Assembly: GCA_016786585.1 (NCBI GenBank)
Contig: JAEUUI010000013.1
Coordinates: 18,692-82,691 of the forward strand
Length of the DNA: 64,000 bases
DNA from: Cyclobacteriaceae bacterium
GTDB lineage: Bacteria > Bacteroidota > Bacteroidia > Cytophagales > Cyclobacteriaceae
Direction: 5' to 3'
In this document: positions 44,313 to 53,652 of the stretch, in pieces
Position numbering within the stretch: position 1 is the first letter of the stretch
How the letters are laid out: each line of letters opens with the position of its first letter
The notes under the pieces: model-generated
Told to the model about the DNA's origin: nothing
Databases searched by the model: none
Seen by the model: only the letters and a program-made list of their open reading frames with translations
Program-made: the position numbers and the translations under genes

Positions 44313-46730
44313 TTATTCGTTTCGCAAAGAGTTAACGGGATTTGCCGTTGCCGCCTGAAACGATCTGTATCCAACTGTAATCAACGCGATGATCAGGGTT
44401 GTAACCAATGCTGTTGCAAAAATTACGGGCCCGACATCAATGCGGTACTCAAACTCCTGCAGCCAGGAACGCATCGCCAGCCACCCGAGCGGTGCCGCAA
44501 ACACAAATGCAATTACAATGAGCACTATAAATTCCTTTGAGAACGAGAAAACGATTCCCTGCACCGAAGCTCCCAATACTTTACGCACTCCGATCTCCTT
44601 GATCCTCTGATTCGCCATAAAGGTGGCCAATCCGAACAAACCGATACATCCGATTACAATAGCAATCGTAGTAAAGGCTCCGATGATAACCGACATCTTG
44701 CCTTCGCTTTCATAAAATTCGCGGATTCGCTCATCCAAAAACGTGTATTCAAAAATATGCTTCGGATAAGCCTGTTCCCACAGTTTTTTAGCAGCCTCAA
44801 TGCTGGCTTGATAGTTATTCGGGTTAACCTTAATGCTCAATGTGCGATAATTTGAAAGCCGGTTAAAAAGAACTGTAGGTTCAATTTTCTGATGAAGTGA
44901 TGTCGTATGGAAATCTTCTACTACCCCGGCTATCGGACACAAGTGGCCCCAGATTTTCACGCGCTTACCAATAATATCCTGTGGATTATCGTACCCGGCA
45001 ATATTTGCGAACTGACGATTAACCACATATTCCGTTGCCGTATCGTAATCATTCAAATTGCGGCCGGCAAGCAATTTCAGTCCAAACAAGGTGATATAAT
45101 CTCCGTCAACTGTTTTAACCTGCGTGTCTTTACGCTGCTCGTCTGATTCACCCTCCATAATAAAGCTTGTTCCATTTACATTTCCGGAAGAAGGAGGTGT
45201 ATTCGACAAACTCGCATGCTCAACGCCCGCCTGACGAATAATCTCATTTTTCAAGGTGCGCATCTTGCTTGATTTCAATTCCTGATTCTTGGCAAATGTT
45301 TCCTGTTCGGGAATTGACATCACAATAATCGCATCCTTATTATATCCCATGTCTTTTGTTTTGAGATAATTCATCTGCTGAATGATGACGATCGTTCCGA
45401 TGATCAGCAATTGCGAAATCACAAACTGAAACACAACCAAACCGCGTCTCATAAAAAATCCACCGGCAGAATTTGAACCACTGCTTGCCTTCATAACCAT
45501 GGCCGGTTTAAAGGCCGACATGATAAAGGCCGGGTAAACTCCTGACAGAAGCGAAACCGACACAAAAATGATTACCAGGAAAATAATCATAGCAGAATTA
45601 TTCATCAGGTCGATATTCAGGTCTAAATCCATAAACGGATTGAGATAGCTGAGTACCAGTTGTGAAAGCACAAGTGCTAACAGGATCGAAACAAGCGTAA
45701 CGATACTGGTTTCCCCCAGGAACTGGAGAACGAGCTGGCTGCGCGAACTGCCCAATGATTTACGGATGCCAACTTCTTTTGAGCGTTTAATCGATTCAGC
45801 AGTTGAAAGATTAATGAAATTGATGCAGCCTGTCAGAATCAGGAAAACAGCTATTAATGAAACCGTAAGAATTTCACCTTTGCTCGTAACGTTGTATGAA
45901 TAACCGTGATACCGCGTATCGTAGTGAACGGTACTCAACGGCTGGATATTGAAAATGCGGTGATCGTAGTTGTCCTTTCCAATATGCTTGTTTGTAAAAT
46001 CGGCCATTCGGGCTTCCAGCGTTGAAATATCAACACCTTCCTTCAACAGGAAGTAATTGTGATTGTTACTGGAGGTACTGCCCCAATCCTGCTCTTCGTA
46101 GCTTTTGCGAACCGTTTCGTATGAAAGAATAATTGTGAACGGGAAATCGGTATTACCGGGCGGGTCGTCTACAATGGCCGTGACTTTATAATCGACATCG
46201 TCAAAGTTGAAAATCTCACCGATGGCATTCTCCCTTCCAAAATATTTTACTGCAATTGATTTAGCCAGAACTGCCTCGTTCGGATTTTTAATAGCAGCTG
46301 TTAAATCGCCATGCAGTGGCTTCCAATCAAAAATCCGAAAGAAAGACTGTTCCGTAAATGCGATGCCATCTTCTTCGTAGTACTTTTTGGGTTCACCGGT
46401 TCGCTGTGGGATCAGGATAAGCCCATCCTGTGTATAGGTAGTAAACGCCACTTCTTCCGCTTCCGGAAAATCGGTCTTAAAAGCTGGCGTCAAAACCGTA
46501 GGAATCCCGGGCGTATAAAATTTCTCTCCGTTGTTATCAGACTCGCTTACTACGCGATAAATCCGGTCATATTTCGACTGAAACTTATCGAACGTCAGCA
46601 TATTGTGTAACAATAAAAACAACACAATACTGCCGGTGATGCCCAGCGTTAAGCCAGCTATGTTAAAGAACGTGCTGGAGCGCTTACGCAACAGGTTCCG
46701 ATATGCGGTGATCAGGTAGTTTTTAAACAT
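44313..46730 (-). CDS. MacB/FtsX-type ABC transporter permease, large form
   Basis: An 805-residue membrane protein. The order is: N-terminal helix (about 20-42), an extracytoplasmic MacB-type domain (about 45-280), three helices of a first FtsX module (about 285-430), a second helix (430-450) with another extracytoplasmic part, and a final FtsX module (about 680-790). The start MFKNYLITAYRNLLRKRSSTFFNIAGLTLG and the end ANPVNSLRNE are typical of the large Bacteroidota permease family. No ATPase gene is adjacent. In other bacteria such proteins act in envelope stress or peptide export; here the role is unknown. The upstream region has sigma-54-like signals. Confidence 0.93.
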   Translation of the reverse strand: MFKNYLITAYRNLLRKRSSTFFNIAGLTLGITGSIVLFLLLHNMLTFDKFQSKYDRIYRVVSESDNNGEKFYTPGIPTVLTPAFKTDFPEAEEVAFTTYTQDGLILIPQRTGEPKKYYEEDGIAFTEQSFFRIFDWKPLHGDLTAAIKNPNEAVLAKSIAVKYFGRENAIGEIFNFDDVDYKVTAIVDDPPGNTDFPFTIILSYETVRKSYEEQDWGSTSSNNHNYFLLKEGVDISTLEARMADFTNKHIGKDNYDHRIFNIQPLSTVHYDTRYHGYSYNVTSKGEILTVSLIAVFLILTGCINFINLSTAESIKRSKEVGIRKSLGSSRSQLVLQFLGETSIVTLVSILLALVLSQLVLSYLNPFMDLDLNIDLMNNSAMIIFLVIIFVSVSLLSGVYPAFIMSAFKPAMVMKASSGSNSAGGFFMRRGLVVFQFVISQLLIIGTIVIIQQMNYLKTKDMGYNKDAIIVMSIPEQETFAKNQELKSSKMRTLKNEIIRQAGVEHASLSNTPPSSGNVNGTSFIMEGESDEQRKDTQVKTVDGDYITLFGLKLLAGRNLNDYDTATEYVVNRQFANIAGYDNPQDIIGKRVKIWGHLCPIAGVVEDFHTTSLHQKIEPTVLFNRLSNYRTLSIKVNPNNYQASIEAAKKLWEQAYPKHIFEYTFLDERIREFYESEGKMSVIIGAFTTIAIVIGCIGLFGLATFMANQRIKEIGVRKVLGASVQGIVFSFSKEFIVLIVIAFVFAAPLGWLAMRSWLQEFEYRIDVGPVIFATALVTTLIIALITVGYRSFQAATANPVNSLRNE

Positions 46731-46787
46731 GGGGTAATTTGATTTTCGGATGGTTTTACGCCATCGCTGGTTTAAAGATCAACATCT

Positions 46788-46804
46788 TGCCAAGATTAAT
46801 GCCA
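46788..46804 (-). promoter_or_regulatory. Sigma-54-like promoter of the MacB-like permease
   Basis: On the minus strand TGGCATTAATCTTGGCA matches the -24/-12 layout (TGGCAC-N5-TTGCW) at TGGCA and TTG; only the final C of the -12 element is replaced by G. It would put the start of transcription about 45 bases before the ATG. Confidence 0.4.
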
Positions 46805-46820
46805 TGAGGAAAAAACGGTA

Positions 46821-46851
46821 TTTTCATTCAAAAACCAGCATTTTTCATTCA
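46821..46851 (-). repeat. Two 21-bp-spaced direct repeats upstream of the permease
   Basis: TTTTCATTCA (read on the plus strand) occurs at 46821-46830 and 46842-46851, exactly 21 bases apart, two helical turns. Both are upstream of the sigma-54-like promoter, where an enhancer-binding activator would bind. Confidence 0.5.
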
Positions 46852-46877
46852 CGAATTGTTCAGAAACAGGCTCACGT

Positions 46878-46895
46878 CCGTCCGATATCGGACGG
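46878..46895. promoter_or_regulatory. 18-bp perfect palindrome between divergent genes
   Basis: CCGTCCGATATCGGACGG reads the same on both strands. It lies 148 bases from the permease start and 55 bases from the FeoB-associated gene start, so it may be an operator acting on either. Confidence 0.5.
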
Positions 46896-46937
46896 TGAAT
46901 TCTTTCCGCTAAACCGATATTGTAAGGCCAGATTCGA

Positions 46938-46945
46938 TAATTTTG
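46938..46945 (+). promoter_or_regulatory. Candidate -7 element before the FeoB-associated gene
   Basis: TAATTTTG matches TAnnTTTG, but is only five bases before the ATG, so transcripts would be leaderless if it is used. A TTG at 46920-46922 is 15 bases upstream, shorter than usual. Confidence 0.25.
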
Positions 46946-46949
46946 TGAC

Positions 46950-47135
46950 ATGTTTCAACAGGTAATCATTTTTCTGCTTTTTGCTGGCGCCCTTACGTAC
47001 CTGGGCCGGATGATTTACCGCATGTTCCGCGCAAAGTCGTGCGCTGCCGGCTGTGGAAAATGCAGCGCGGTTGATTTCCAAAAGATCGAGAAAGACCTCA
47101 ATGCGCGGTTCGCGGTTGAGAAAGATCGCTCCTGA
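46950..47135 (+). CDS. FeoB-associated Cys-rich membrane protein
   Basis: A 61-residue protein with one membrane helix (residues 5-22) followed by a basic patch (RMIYRMFRAKS) and the cluster CAAGCGKC near residue 31. This helix-plus-CxxxCxxC layout is that of the small Cys-rich proteins often encoded beside feoB ferrous iron transporters in Bacteroidota. No feoA or feoB gene is in the window, so it stands alone here. The Cys cluster may bind iron. Confidence 0.75.
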   Translation: MFQQVIIFLLFAGALTYLGRMIYRMFRAKSCAAGCGKCSAVDFQKIEKDLNARFAVEKDRS

Positions 47136-47164
47136 TTCTTATCTTACCATTCTAAACCTTTCTT

Positions 47165-48754
47165 ATGAGGAATCTTCTAACGCTCATCTGTGCGTGCTTT
47201 GTTGCATTTGCGTACGCTCAGGAAATGACTTCAGGCGGCAAACTAAAACCCGAACAGGCGATCATGGACATTCGCCACTACACCGTAGCACTGAATGTCG
47301 ATCCCACCCAAAAATCAATTGACGGACATGCCGAGATTGACTTGATTACCAGCGAGTCAACTAAAACTTTATTGTTTGATTTCACCAACGTACTTACCGT
47401 TCGGAAAATATGGGTGAACAAGAAAGAACAGCTTTACACACATAAAGACAACTTGATCACGATTATTGCGGCTTCGCCATTTCCTGCCGGCAAGATTAAT
47501 GTTAAAATTCAGTATGATGGTAAGCCGCATGTGGCTGCACGGCCACCTTGGAATGGCGGCTTTACCTGGGCGACTGATTCAAAAGGAAATCCCTGGATTG
47601 ATATAACCTGCCAGACGGATGGAGCGAAGATTTACTTCCCCTGCAAAGATCATCCGAGCGATGAGCCGAACGATGGTGCAGACGTCATCGTAACCGTGCC
47701 AAGAGGCTTGTATGTAACCGGGCCGGGCTTGTTGATCAGCGAAAAAACAAAAGGCGATAAGACAACTTTTCATTGGCAAACAAAATATACGATCAATAAC
47801 TACAGCATCCTGTTTAATATCGGGAAGTTCAAACCGTTTATGCGCACGTACACTACTGTAAAAGGAAACAAGGTGCCGATGTACTTCTATCCGCTGGAAG
47901 AACATGCCGATCAGGCCGAACGCTTTCTCGATATTTTTGAACGTTCGTGCCGCGTGCAGGAGAAATATTTCGGAGAATATCCGTGGATCAAAGAAAAGAT
48001 GGCCATCACGGAGGCCTCGCATCCGGGCATGGAACACCAAACATCAAACACGTATGGTGCAAAATTCAAGTATCGCACGGTAGGCGGAAAAGATTTTGAC
48101 GATCAGATCCACCACGAATTTGGCCACGAATGGTGGGGCAATAAAGTTACGGGCATCGACTGGGCTGATATGTGGATTCAGGAAGGTATTGATACCTATG
48201 GCGATGCCATGTACATCCGCGAGTATGAAGGTGAAGAAGGTTACCAGAAACTCATGCAGCGCACAGCACGGGCGATTGAGAACAAACAAGCTGTTGTTCC
48301 CGGCAAGGATGTTGACTCCGATTCCGTTTATCAGCGGGACATTTACGGGAAGGGCGCATTCTTCATGCACACCATTCGTTATGTAATAGGCGATGAAATT
48401 TTCTTTCCTGCGTTGAAAGATTTTGTTACCAATCCAAAATACACGTACGATAAGCTTGTGAATACAGACGATGTTGAAAAACATTTCAGCAATGCGTCCG
48501 GAAAAGATCTCAAACCCCTGTTTGATCTGTTCTTGCGCACAACGGATAAACTCACAGTTTCAGTTAAACAGACTGCAGAAAACAAATACAGGATTTCAAT
48601 ACTTAATCCGGGCCTTACAGTTCCGATTGACATTCAAACTGATAAGGGTCTGGAGCGAGTGAACCTGGATGCAAAGGGTATCACAGTTGAAAGTTTAACC
48701 GCACCGGCTATTGATCCGAAAGTTTTCTATTTCAAAAAAGTAATCCTCGAATAA
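47165..48754 (+). CDS. Exported M1 family metallopeptidase (first of two)
   Basis: A 529-residue zinc aminopeptidase-like protein. Signal peptide to about residue 18 (FAYAQ). The N-terminal beta domain starts near residue 30 (DIRHYTVALNVDPTQKSIDG). The zinc site is HEFGH (His317, Glu318, His321) with Glu340 in WIQEG. The exopeptidase motif, usually GAMEN, reads GMEHQ, lacking the alanine and the Asn. The usual large C-terminal helical domain is missing, as in short bacterial M1 peptidases. Its stop overlaps the next start by one base (TAATG), forming a tandem paralogue pair. Confidence 0.93.
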   Translation: MRNLLTLICACFVAFAYAQEMTSGGKLKPEQAIMDIRHYTVALNVDPTQKSIDGHAEIDLITSESTKTLLFDFTNVLTVRKIWVNKKEQLYTHKDNLITIIAASPFPAGKINVKIQYDGKPHVAARPPWNGGFTWATDSKGNPWIDITCQTDGAKIYFPCKDHPSDEPNDGADVIVTVPRGLYVTGPGLLISEKTKGDKTTFHWQTKYTINNYSILFNIGKFKPFMRTYTTVKGNKVPMYFYPLEEHADQAERFLDIFERSCRVQEKYFGEYPWIKEKMAITEASHPGMEHQTSNTYGAKFKYRTVGGKDFDDQIHHEFGHEWWGNKVTGIDWADMWIQEGIDTYGDAMYIREYEGEEGYQKLMQRTARAIENKQAVVPGKDVDSDSVYQRDIYGKGAFFMHTIRYVIGDEIFFPALKDFVTNPKYTYDKLVNTDDVEKHFSNASGKDLKPLFDLFLRTTDKLTVSVKQTAENKYRISILNPGLTVPIDIQTDKGLERVNLDAKGITVESLTAPAIDPKVFYFKKVILE

Positions 48755-50379
48755 TGCGCTACCTCACAGTATTATTTCTTCTTGTTGCAACCGCTGTTTA
48801 CGCAACCGACAACTACCCTAAAAATCCCGACATCGATGTTCAACACTATACGTTTGACATCACACTATCGGATGACACAGACGAAATAAAATGTAATGCC
48901 ACGATTGAAATTCTGTTCAGGAAAAAAGATATCCGCCAGGTTCGTTTGGATCTGACGAACGTTAGCAACGGAAAAGGCATGACCGTGGCGGGTGTCTCGC
49001 AGAATGGCAAAAATTTATCGTACACACATACGAAAAATGAGCTATTGATAACACTGGCAAAACCTTCCCAGGCGGGAGAACACGTACAGATTACGGTAAC
49101 GTATTCCGGCATTCCAGCTACGGGCTTGCACATCAAGCCAAACCGTCAAAATGAACGAACATTCTTCAGCGACAACTGGCCCGACCTTACGCGCAATTGG
49201 TTGCCTGTTGTAGACCATGTCGCTGAAAAAGCTACGTGTGAATTTATCGTAACCGCTCCCGTTCGCTACCAGGTTGTTTGCAATGGGCTGCTACATGAAG
49301 AAACTAATTTGAATGCCACGCAAAAAAGAACACATTGGAAGCAATCCGTTCCGATTTCTCCGTGGCTGTATGTCTTGGGTGTTGCTGAGTTTGCGGTTCA
49401 GTATGTGGATTGGTTTGAAGGAAAATCAATCCAGACGTGGGTGTTTCACCAGGAGCGCGATGCAGGGTTTGCTGATTTTGCCAAACCAACAAAGGAGGTG
49501 CTGGAATTCTATTCAAGTTATGTCGGACCGTTTGCGTACGAGAAACTGGCGAACATTCAGGCAAGCAGTGTCTCAGGCGGAATGGAGTCGGCTTCAGCAA
49601 TTTTGTACAATGAAAAAAGCGTTGTCGGTGATGGAAACTTCCGCTGGAAGAAAGTTGTCGTACATGAGATTGCGCATCAGTGGTTCGGCTGCGCAGTAAC
49701 CGAGTCCGATTGGGATGATGTTTGGCTTAGCGAAGGTTTCGCAACTTACTTCACTGCATTGTTTCTGGAACATGCAAATGGTCGCGATGCATTCGTTAAA
49801 GAAATGCAGGAAGCACGAAAAACTGTATTCAATTTTTATAAAGACAATCCTACTCACACCGTTGTACACAATAATCTGTCGGATATGAGTAAGGTGACAT
49901 CAAGCCACACGTATCAGAAAGGCGCCTGGACGCTGCACATGCTCCGAAACAAGTTAGGCGATGAGAAATTTGAAGCCGGCATCAAAAATTATTACCGAAA
50001 ATACATGAATGCCACGGCCAGCACGAAGGACTTCCAGTACGAGATGGAACGTGTGTCGGGGCTTGATCTCAGCATTTTCTTCAAACAATGGCTTAATCAG
50101 GGCGGCAAGCTTACGCTGAACGGAACCTGGAACTATAACGCAGCCACAAAAGAGATCGAATTTGACTTGAAGCAAACACAAACCGATGGTAGTTCATTTT
50201 CCGTACCGGTTGAGATTGGCATCTTCAAAAAAGGTCAGCTTGTTCCGGACGTGAAAACTGTTGAGTTGACCAGTCAATCCGGAAAATTCAAAGTTACCTG
50301 TGATGGCGAACCGGAACGCATCGTAGTTGATCCGAGAACCGTATTACTTGCAGAGTGGTCATTCGAAAAGGCGAATTGA
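48754..50379 (+). CDS. Exported M1 family metallopeptidase (second of two)
   Basis: A 541-residue paralogue of the preceding protein with its own signal peptide (cleavage near VYATD). N-terminal domain (DIDVQHYTFDITLSDDTDEI), exopeptidase motif GGMESAS, zinc site HEIAH (His304, Glu305, His308) with Glu327 in WLSEG, and a short helical end with a Y near residue 395 (SHTYQKGAWTLHML). Both copies have complete zinc ligands but differ in the GxMEN motif, suggesting different substrates. They probably share one transcript. Confidence 0.93.
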   Translation: MRYLTVLFLLVATAVYATDNYPKNPDIDVQHYTFDITLSDDTDEIKCNATIEILFRKKDIRQVRLDLTNVSNGKGMTVAGVSQNGKNLSYTHTKNELLITLAKPSQAGEHVQITVTYSGIPATGLHIKPNRQNERTFFSDNWPDLTRNWLPVVDHVAEKATCEFIVTAPVRYQVVCNGLLHEETNLNATQKRTHWKQSVPISPWLYVLGVAEFAVQYVDWFEGKSIQTWVFHQERDAGFADFAKPTKEVLEFYSSYVGPFAYEKLANIQASSVSGGMESASAILYNEKSVVGDGNFRWKKVVVHEIAHQWFGCAVTESDWDDVWLSEGFATYFTALFLEHANGRDAFVKEMQEARKTVFNFYKDNPTHTVVHNNLSDMSKVTSSHTYQKGAWTLHMLRNKLGDEKFEAGIKNYYRKYMNATASTKDFQYEMERVSGLDLSIFFKQWLNQGGKLTLNGTWNYNAATKEIEFDLKQTQTDGSSFSVPVEIGIFKKGQLVPDVKTVELTSQSGKFKVTCDGEPERIVVDPRTVLLAEWSFEKAN

Positions 50380-50408
50380 TCGAAACATTTCCATTCAAAC
50401 CACGATCT

Positions 50409-50786
50409 TCAGGTACGCCTTGAGAGGTCCAAAAGTTTTAACTCGTCATCTGTAAACAAACGCGAGTGAATCATAAACCGGAGGCCGAGCGGAATTTCCA
50501 GTGAAAAACTTGCGCCCCTGCCGGGTGTTACGTCCAGCGTAAGGTGCGTATGTTTCCAGTATTCGTACTGATCGTAGCTCATGTAAAAGGGACAGCCGTG
50601 TACTTCTCCGAGCAGGACATCGCGTTCACCAACTTTGAAATCGCCATGTTCATAACACATCGGTGACGACCCATCGCAGCATCCACCGCTTTGATGAAAC
50701 ATAAGCGGACCGAAACGGTTGCGCAATTGTTCAATGACATGAACAGCTTGCGCGGTAACCGATACTTTTTCAGGTGTCTGATTCAT
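50409..50786 (-). CDS. DUF779 family protein
   Basis: A 125-residue protein of the DUF779 family, found beside aldehyde dehydrogenase genes. GGCCDGSSPMCYEHGDF near residue 35 has the paired cysteines, and the C-terminal part (THLTLDVTPGRGASFSLEIP) is beta-rich. Function is unknown; the Cys cluster could bind a metal or sense redox state. It lies 71 bases downstream of the aldehyde dehydrogenase gene on the same strand, in the usual order. Confidence 0.85.
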   Translation of the reverse strand: MNQTPEKVSVTAQAVHVIEQLRNRFGPLMFHQSGGCCDGSSPMCYEHGDFKVGERDVLLGEVHGCPFYMSYDQYEYWKHTHLTLDVTPGRGASFSLEIPLGLRFMIHSRLFTDDELKLLDLSRRT

Positions 50787-50857
50787 CCCTTTAAAAAGTA
50801 AAAACCGCTGCGGCTATTTTTGACCGCAGCAGTTATCTATGCCCAACCCTGTGTTAT

Positions 50858-52393
50858 TTAAAAGAACCCAAGTTTTTTCTTGTCGTACGATACAAGCATG
50901 TTCTTGGTCTGGCGGTAGTGGTCCAGCATCATCTTATGCGTCTCACGTCCAAAGCCTGACTTTTTATAACCCCCAAATGGTGCGTGTGCCGGATAGGCGT
51001 GATAATTATTCACCCAAACGCGCCCGGCCTGAATAGCACGCGGTACAGTGTAAAGCTCATGCGCATCGCGCGTCCAAACGCCTGCGCCCAACCCGTAAAG
51101 TGTATCGTTGGCAATCGCGATCGCTTCTTCAGTTGTTTTAAACGTAGTCACGCAAACAACCGGGCCGAAAATCTCCTCTTGGAAGATTCTCATTTTGTTA
51201 TGACCTTTAAAGATGGTAGGTTGAATGTAGTAACCGCCGGCAAGTTCACCGTCAAGCTTGTTTACTTCGCCTCCGGTCAGTACCTCGGCTCCCTCTTCCT
51301 TGCCGATCTTCAGGTATGATTTAATTTTTTCATACTGGTCGCTTGATGCCTGTGCACCCATCATTACGGTTCCATCCATGGGATGACCAATCTTGATTGC
51401 CTTGGTTCTTTCGATCACGCGTTTGATAAACTTGTCGTAAATCTTTTCATGCACCAGCATCCGCGAAGGGCAGGTACAGATTTCGCCCTGGTTCAGCGCA
51501 AACATCACAGCGCCCTCAACCGCCTTATCGAAAAATTCATCATCAGCCGCGCCTACCGATTCAAAAAAGATATTAGGTGATTTTCCACCAAGTTCCATCG
51601 TGGCAGGAATAATGTTCTCAGATGCATACTGCAAGATCAACCTGCCGGTTGTTGTTTCACCGGTAAATGAAACCTTGGCAATTCTGGGTGATTGCGCCAA
51701 AGGTTTACCAGCCTCTACGCCAAATCCGGTTACTACATTCAACACTCCCGGAGGAATGACATCTCCGATTAACTCCATTAACACCATGATCGATGTTGGA
51801 GTTTGTTCGGCCGGTTTGACTACGGTACAACATCCGGCCGCCAGCGCGGGAGCAATTTTCCAGGTTGCCATCAGTAACGGGAAGTTCCAGGGAATAATCT
51901 GGCCCACTACCCCCAGCGGTTCGTGCAACACAACGCTCACCGTGTTTTCATCATGTTCGGAAACAGCACCTTCTTCGCCACGAATAATTCCTGCGAAATA
52001 CCGAAAGTGATCAATCACCAGCGGCAAATCTGCCGCGCGGGTTTCGCGAATAGCCTTACCATTGTCGATCGTTTCAACCTGCGCGAGGTACTCGAGGTTA
52101 TCTTCAATCACTTGGGCAATCTTCAACAACACGTTGCTTCGATACGCAGGAGAAGATTTACTCCAGGCCGGAAACGCCTTATGGGCAGCATCGAGGGCCT
52201 TCTCGATGTCTTCTTTCGTGCCACGTGCCGCACGGGTAAAAACCTTTCCATCGATCGGGGATGCGTTATCGAAATATTCTCCGCTGGCGGGAGCTACCCA
52301 CTGACCACCGATGTAATGGTTGTAATGGGGTTTAAAATTCGGACGCTCAAATCCGGTCGATTTGGGCTTTTTAGTGATTTCAGCTGTTTCCAT
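50858..52393 (-). CDS. NAD(P)-dependent aldehyde dehydrogenase
   Basis: A 511-residue enzyme (start ATG at 52393; an ATG at 52444 would add 17 residues and is less typical). The NAD-binding motif is [11 protein letters not shown], the general-base Glu is in [12 protein letters not shown], and the catalytic Cys in [11 protein letters not shown]. The C-terminal [12 protein letters not shown] is typical of the ExaC/acetaldehyde dehydrogenase group. It oxidises an aldehyde to the acid, probably acetaldehyde or chloroacetaldehyde. It pairs with DUF779 and the divergent AraC regulator. Confidence 0.93.
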   Translation of the reverse strand: METAEITKKPKSTGFERPNFKPHYNHYIGGQWVAPASGEYFDNASPIDGKVFTRAARGTKEDIEKALDAAHKAFPAWSKSSPAYRSNVLLKIAQVIEDNLEYLAQVETIDNGKAIRETRAADLPLVIDHFRYFAGIIRGEEGAVSEHDENTVSVVLHEPLGVVGQIIPWNFPLLMATWKIAPALAAGCCTVVKPAEQTPTSIMVLMELIGDVIPPGVLNVVTGFGVEAGKPLAQSPRIAKVSFTGETTTGRLILQYASENIIPATMELGGKSPNIFFESVGAADDEFFDKAVEGAVMFALNQGEICTCPSRMLVHEKIYDKFIKRVIERTKAIKIGHPMDGTVMMGAQASSDQYEKIKSYLKIGKEEGAEVLTGGEVNKLDGELAGGYYIQPTIFKGHNKMRIFQEEIFGPVVCVTTFKTTEEAIAIANDTLYGLGAGVWTRDAHELYTVPRAIQAGRVWVNNYHAYPAHAPFGGYKKSGFGRETHKMMLDHYRQTKNMLVSYDKKKLGFF

Positions 52394-52456
52394 ACGAATC
52401 GTTTTTTGTTGTGATACCAAAATTGCGGGGGATCGATTTAGCATTATGGACTCTGA

Positions 52457-52485
52457 GTCTCATTCCATACACATTCCGTCTCATT
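52457..52485. promoter_or_regulatory. Direct repeats, candidate AraC-family operator
   Basis: GTCTCATT occurs at 52457-52464 and 52478-52485, 21 bases apart, with CCA and TCA after them. The repeats lie between the divergent aldehyde dehydrogenase and AraC genes, 64 and 54 bases from the two starts. The spacing is the one seen in AraC half-sites. Confidence 0.55.
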
Positions 52486-52538
52486 TCAATCGATTTCGGG
52501 AAAAAACTTCCTAAATTCGTTAGCTAACCTATTCCCCT

Positions 52539-53477
52539 ATGAAAGGAGTTTCGCTACATCCGGTGCCGTTATCGCAGGAACGATCGCTCTTCACGCTGGT
52601 AGAAAACCGATCGGCATTTACGATGGAACGTTGCGAGCTCAACGTTTTTGAAACCCACCAGCGTGCCGAGAAGGTTAATCTGGTTTTTGGGGACATGGTA
52701 TTGACCAGTATGCTGCGCGGAAAAAAGGTTATGCACTTGTCAGAACAGCCGGGATTTGAATACCTGCCGGGTGAATCTGTTATCGTACCGCCCAATGAAG
52801 TAATGGAAATTGATTTTCCTGAAGCCAGGAACGATAACCCTACGCAATGCATCGCACTGGCAATTGAAGGCGATTTAATCCAGGAAACGATTAACCAGCT
52901 TAACGAGCATCAACCAAAAGAAGACAGTCATTTTGCGTGGAAGATTGATCACCGCATGTTTCACCTGATCAATAACCAGGAACTGGGCGACATTATTAAC
53001 CGGCTTATTCGCATCGGCATCAAAGAGCATCATCGCGAAAAGGATTTACTGGCCAACCTTGCGTTACACGAACTTTTGATTCGTCTGATGCAAACCCAGG
53101 CGCGCCAATTTCTGGAACGAAACTACCGGAAGCTGTCAACCGACAATCGCTTTGCATACGTCATACAATTCATCAAAGAAAACATTCGTGAGAAAATCGA
53201 TATGAATGCATTGAGCGAGAAAGCGTGCATGAGCCGCGCTAACTTTTTCCGCAAGTTCCGCGAAGAAATCGGAATCACTCCGGGCGACTACATTCTCGAA
53301 GAACGAATCCGATTGGCAAAAGAATTTCTGAAAAAGCCTCACTACCAAATTACCGAAATCTGCTACATGTCGGGTTTTCAAAATTTGAACAACTTCATTC
53401 GCGTGTTTAAGAAAGAAACCGGAATGACGCCCAAAGCCTACCAGGCCAGCAAAAACGCATTTAGTCTCGCACGATAA
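52539..53477 (+). CDS. AraC family transcriptional regulator
   Basis: A 312-residue regulator. The N-terminal part (about 1-190) is an AraC-type ligand domain of the aldehyde-dehydrogenase-associated group (FETHQRAEKVNLVFG, HLSEQPGFEYLPGESVIVPP). The C-terminal 100 residues hold two helix-turn-helix motifs: ALSEKACMSRANFFRKFREE and EICYMSGFQNLNNFIRVFKK. Divergent from the aldehyde dehydrogenase, so it probably activates that gene in response to an aldehyde or alcohol. Confidence 0.92.
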   Translation: MKGVSLHPVPLSQERSLFTLVENRSAFTMERCELNVFETHQRAEKVNLVFGDMVLTSMLRGKKVMHLSEQPGFEYLPGESVIVPPNEVMEIDFPEARNDNPTQCIALAIEGDLIQETINQLNEHQPKEDSHFAWKIDHRMFHLINNQELGDIINRLIRIGIKEHHREKDLLANLALHELLIRLMQTQARQFLERNYRKLSTDNRFAYVIQFIKENIREKIDMNALSEKACMSRANFFRKFREEIGITPGDYILEERIRLAKEFLKKPHYQITEICYMSGFQNLNNFIRVFKKETGMTPKAYQASKNAFSLAR

Positions 53478-53573
53478 TCTCCTTTGGGCAGCATTATCCA
53501 AGTTTTATTAGTTGAAACGTTTTCCGGGATCTCGAGCGAAGTTAGGAGGAACAAACAATCCGTTTACTTATAA

Positions 53574-53651
53574 CGTCATGCTGAGAAAGCGAAGAATCCT
53601 CTTTTGGAAATCTAAACAGGATTCTTCAGCCATTCCTCCTTTAGAATGACG
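53574..53651. repeat. Intergenic inverted repeat of the CGTCATnCTGA type
   Basis: A 78-base imperfect palindrome. Core arms GAAGAATCCT (53591-53600) and AGGATTCTTC (53618-53627) pair perfectly; the ends CGTCAT (53574-53579) and ATGACG (53646-53651) also pair. Sequences of this type, with GTCATTCTGA and GAAGAATC, are widespread intergenic elements in Bacteroidota. A second, one-sided fragment is at 5337-5349. Confidence 0.65.
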
Positions 53652-53652
53652 G

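Noticed and set aside
53580..53651. A 23-codon open frame beginning with ATG inside the intergenic repeat at 53574.
   Set aside because: The frame is made entirely of the palindromic repeat and would change with each copy of the element; no ribosome-binding or coding signal.
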